A stretch of DNA of 5,660 nucleotides from positions 1 through 5,660 of the forward strand of contig DATGLW010000117.1 of assembly GCA_035293965.1 (NCBI GenBank). The letters are read 5' to 3'. The stretch is from DATGLW01 sp035293965 (lineage in GTDB: Bacteria > Actinomycetota > Acidimicrobiia > Acidimicrobiales > RAAP-2). Of this stretch, positions 3,703 through 5,660 are shown piece by piece. The notes beneath the pieces were generated by a model. That model did not search any database. It saw only the letters and a program-made list of their open reading frames with translations, and had not been told where the DNA came from. The first letter of the stretch is position 1. Each line of letters begins with the position of its first letter. The position numbers were made by a program, and so were the translations under genes.

Positions 3703-5358
3703 CTAGGCCGCGCAGCACGAGAGCTTCTCCACATCGCGGGTGAAAGTCTGGGCGGCGAGCTTCAGGGCCTCCGCCATCGTCAGGTAGGGGTGGAAGGTCG
3801 CGGCCAACTCCGCGGTGGTGATGCCGTGACGGATGGCCAGCACCGCCGACTGGATCACGTCGCCCGCCCCCTCGGCCAGGACCGAGGCGCCCAGCAGGCG
3901 CCCGGTGCCGGCTTCGGCCACGAGCTTCACGAGGCCGGCAGTGTCGTGGTTGACGAGGGCCCGGGGAACGGCGTCGAGGGGAAGGATGGAGGTCTCCACC
4001 CCGAATCCCCCCGCCGCGGCCTGCGCCTCGGTGATGCCGGCGCTCGCGATCTGAGGGGCGGTGAAGGTCACGCGGGGGAGCCCGGTGAAGTCGGTCCGGC
4101 CCCCAGCTCCCAAGAGCGCGTTGTCGACGGCCAGCGCGCCCTCGTAGGCGGAGACGTAGACGAACTGCGGTGACCCGGTCACGTCGCCCGCGCCGAAGAT
4201 CCGCGGGTTGGCAGTGCGCAGCTCGTCGTCGACGAGGATCGCCCCCCGGGCGTCGAGCTCGACGCCGGCCTTCTCGAGGCCGAGCCCCTCTGTGTTGGGC
4301 CGCCGCCCTGTGGCGACGAGGATCTCGTCTGCGACCAGGTCGAGGTGCTGTTCCCCCGCGCGCACGGTCAATTCCACCTGGTCCCGCGCCCTTCGCACGC
4401 CGAGCACCTGGGCACCGGTGTGGATGACAGCTCCCTGGGCGGTGAGGATCGAGGCCAGGGCCTCGGAGACCTCGGGTTCCTCGAAGGGGGCGATGCGCTC
4501 CGCCACGTCGACGAAGGTGACCTCGCTGCCTACGTGGAGAAAGAACTGGCCGAGCTCCAACCCGATGGCGTTGGCCCCGATCACGACGAGGCGCTTGGGC
4601 ACGGCGGTCAGCTCGAGGGCGCTCGTCGAGGTGAGGAAGCCCGACTCGGCCAGGCCCGGAATGGGGGGCACGGCCGGAGAGGCACCGGTCGCCACCAGGT
4701 AGACGCGCGCCCGGAGGCTCCGGCTGCCGACGTCGAGCACCTCGGGGCTCGTGAAGCGGCCGTGACCCTGGATCACCGCAAAGCCGTAGTCGTCGGCGAG
4801 GTCGGCGTACTTCATCTGGCGCAGGGTTCCGACGAGCTCGTCCTTCTGGGCGACCAGGGCCCGGAGGTCGACCGGGCCCGCGCTCACCGACAGGCCCGCA
4901 AAGGGGTGGTGCCCGGCCGCCCAGGCCAGCTCGCCGGCGCGGAGCAGCGCCTTGGAGGGCACGCAGCCCACGTTCACGCACGTCCCGCCCAAGGTGCCGT
5001 GCTCGACCAGCGCGACGCGGTAGCCGGCCTCGGTGGCCTTGATCGCCGCCGCGAAGGCGGCCGAGCCCGCGCCCACGACGACCAGGTCGTAGTCGAGCTC
5101 CCCGTCCGGCCCCTCCTTCGAGATCCCCGTGCCGAGGAGCCGCAGCGGCCCGGGGCGGTACCCCGCACCTTCGACCGCCGACCGCAAGGCGTCCTCTGTG
5201 AGCCCGTCGGGCACCGTCAAGCGCGCCTCGCCGGCGCGCCACGCCACCGAGACACCCTCGGCACCCGCTCCCTCCAAGGCGGCGGTCACGTGGTGAGCGC
5301 ACTCGTCGCAGGTCATGCCCCCTACTGCCAGGATGGCGGGTCGAGCGTTCGTGCCCAT
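3703..5358 (-). CDS. Mercuric reductase (mercury(II) reductase) MerA, 551 aa
   Basis: MerA is a cytoplasmic FAD enzyme that uses NADPH to reduce Hg(II) to volatile Hg(0), the core step of mercury detoxification. Domains in order: an N-terminal HMA/NmerA metal-binding domain (about 8-70) with GMTCDEC (Cys17, Cys20) for delivering Hg(II); the FAD-binding motif VVGAGSAA (95-102); the redox disulfide GGTCVNVGCVPSK (Cys127, Cys132); a second dinucleotide fold with VVIGANAIGLELGQ (258-271); the FAD motif GAGDVTGSPQ (389-398); the dimer domain with HPYLTMAEALKLAAQTF (523-539); and the C-terminal pair Cys548-Cys549 in LSCCAA, which marks MerA among related disulfide reductases. All key residues are present and length is normal. 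The start is ATG 5358 with AGGAG 7 bases upstream; the frame is open beyond it without domain content. No other mer gene is in the window. Control may involve the inverted repeat at 5535-5548 and the tandem repeats in the leader. Confidence 0.97.
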   Translation of the reverse strand: MGTNARPAILAVGGMTCDECAHHVTAALEGAGAEGVSVAWRAGEARLTVPDGLTEDALRSAVEGAGYRPGPLRLLGTGISKEGPDGELDYDLVVVGAGSAAFAAAIKATEAGYRVALVEHGTLGGTCVNVGCVPSKALLRAGELAWAAGHHPFAGLSVSAGPVDLRALVAQKDELVGTLRQMKYADLADDYGFAVIQGHGRFTSPEVLDVGSRSLRARVYLVATGASPAVPPIPGLAESGFLTSTSALELTAVPKRLVVIGANAIGLELGQFFLHVGSEVTFVDVAERIAPFEEPEVSEALASILTAQGAVIHTGAQVLGVRRARDQVELTVRAGEQHLDLVADEILVATGRRPNTEGLGLEKAGVELDARGAILVDDELRTANPRIFGAGDVTGSPQFVYVSAYEGALAVDNALLGAGGRTDFTGLPRVTFTAPQIASAGITEAQAAAGGFGVETSILPLDAVPRALVNHDTAGLVKLVAEAGTGRLLGASVLAEGAGDVIQSAVLAIRHGITTAELAATFHPYLTMAEALKLAAQTFTRDVEKLSCCAA

Positions 5359-5369
5359 TGGTCGGCTCC

Positions 5370-5411
5370 TTGCCCTGTCGTAGTTGCCCTGTCGCAGTTG
5401 CCCTGTCGCGG
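5370..5411 (-). repeat. Three 14-bp tandem repeats in the merA leader
   Basis: On the + strand TTGCCCTGTCGTAG (5370-5383), TTGCCCTGTCGCAG (5384-5397) and TTGCCCTGTCGCGG (5398-5411) follow each other without gaps. The first 11 bases are identical in all three. A degenerate fourth copy, GCTCTGTCGTGG, lies at 5419-5430. The array ends at the merA ribosome binding site, 12 bases from the ATG, so it sits in the untranslated leader. The unit length is not a multiple of three, so it is not a protein repeat. On the mRNA the unit reads CGACAGGGCAA with a variable spacer. Confidence 0.9.
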
Positions 5412-5512
5412 TGTCGGGGCTCTGTCGTGGGGCTGCGGTCGACGTGCCCTGGTTGGCTCGTCGACGGCCCTTGCGAGGTGACGCCCTGATGCGAACGCCG
5501 ACGATCAACCAC

Positions 5513-5540
5513 CAAATAGATGCTCACAACGGGATATCAG
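5513..5540 (-). promoter_or_regulatory. Weak candidate merA promoter
   Basis: Reading leftward, CTGATA (5540-5535) resembles a -35 box and TATTTG (5518-5513) a poor -10 box, spaced 16 bases. The -35 box falls inside the inverted repeat at 5535-5548, as expected for a repressor-controlled promoter. The mRNA leader would be about 150 bases and include the tandem repeats. No better promoter is visible in 5412-5523, which otherwise shows only short palindromes such as CGTCGACG (5459-5466). merA could instead be read through from the upstream gene. Confidence 0.3.
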
Positions 5541-5660
5541 TATTGATACCATACCGGTGCCTGTCGTCATCGTGAACCGGGCGCCCGGCCGGCTGGTCCA
5601 CCTCGGCGTCGAGCTCGGGAAGGTCGCTGTCGAGCTCAGGGGGGGAGATGTCCGGCGCCA
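5524..5660 (-). CDS. C-terminus of an unidentified protein (partial)
   Basis: A leftward frame enters from the window edge and ends at TGA 5524, giving 44 residues. They are acidic and Pro-rich (APDISPPELDSDLPELDAEV), then His/Asp-rich, ending in RYGINTDIPL. PELD recurs at 7-residue spacing, matching a 21-base spacing of GTCGAGCTC in the DNA (5608-5616, 5629-5637). Codon composition is coding-like, about 80 percent G/C at third positions. It points the same way as merA, 165 bases upstream, so a mer-operon partner is possible, but I do not recognise it. The opposite strand also has a GC-rich open frame from GTG 5557 to the edge, so the strand is not certain. Confidence 0.45.
   Translation of the reverse strand, partial: APDISPPELDSDLPELDAEVDQPAGRPVHDDDRHRYGINTDIPL
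5535..5548. promoter_or_regulatory. ArsR/SmtB-like operator candidate upstream of merA
   Basis: TATCA (5535-5539) and TGATA (5544-5548) form a perfect inverted repeat around GTAT. It is the most AT-rich spot in the right half of the window and lies about 180 bases upstream of the merA ATG. ArsR/SmtB repressors typically bind AT-rich inverted repeats of ATCA/TGAT type, and actinobacterial mer regulators of this family are known (Streptomyces lividans MerR). If the leftward partial gene is real, the site overlaps its last codons, which is unusual. Confidence 0.4.

Noticed and set aside
5370..5411. Tandem repeats considered as a CRISPR array or origin iterons
   Set aside because: The units are contiguous with no spacers, only three in number, and lie in the leader of a metabolic gene; no replication gene is nearby.
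4345..5481. 378-codon + strand frame antisense to merA
   Set aside because: Composition is that of an antisense shadow and merA is unambiguous.
3632..5527. 631-codon leftward frame overlapping merA in another frame
   Set aside because: Arg/Gly/Pro-rich shadow of merA without domain features; long open shadow frames are normal at this GC content.

Overview
This is a high-GC window with strong G/C preference at third codon positions, short intergenic gaps, GTG starts and one apparently leaderless gene. This points to an actinobacterial (Actinomycetota) chromosome. The family placement is inference; nothing here fixes a genus.

Left third (1-1620): two small helix-turn-helix regulator genes diverge from a 214-bp region, one leftward (103-474) and one rightward (689-922). 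The rightward gene overlaps by 4 bases a small gene (919-1179) whose product keeps the four cysteines of an HNH/treble-clef zinc site but lacks the catalytic histidines. A short hairpin, a palindromic leader and a complete tRNA-Arg(TCT) gene (1250-1323) follow. The next 246 bases hold no convincing gene.

Middle (1570-3702): a strong 12-bp hairpin sits after the stop of a leftward, apparently headless gene for an exported-type beta-rich protein. That gene abuts the 3' end of a TetR-family regulator gene. The TetR gene diverges from a single-domain cupin gene, which is followed by a 51-residue DUF1059-type protein with an ideal ribosome binding site. The TetR protein probably controls the cupin gene and perhaps the DUF1059 gene; this is inferred from layout. 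A 14-base direct repeat lies on both sides of this block (1395-1408 and 3557-3570).

Right third (3703-5660): a full-length mercuric reductase (MerA, 551 aa) is encoded leftward, with an N-terminal metal-binding domain, the redox disulfide and the C-terminal Cys-Cys pair all intact. Its leader carries three tandem copies of a 14-bp unit reaching up to the ribosome binding site. Further upstream is an AT-rich inverted repeat resembling ArsR/SmtB-type operators, and then the probable C-terminus of another leftward gene cut by the window edge. No merR, merT, merP or merB is visible. MerA would reduce Hg(II) to volatile Hg(0) in the cytoplasm; its regulator and any transporter must lie outside the window.
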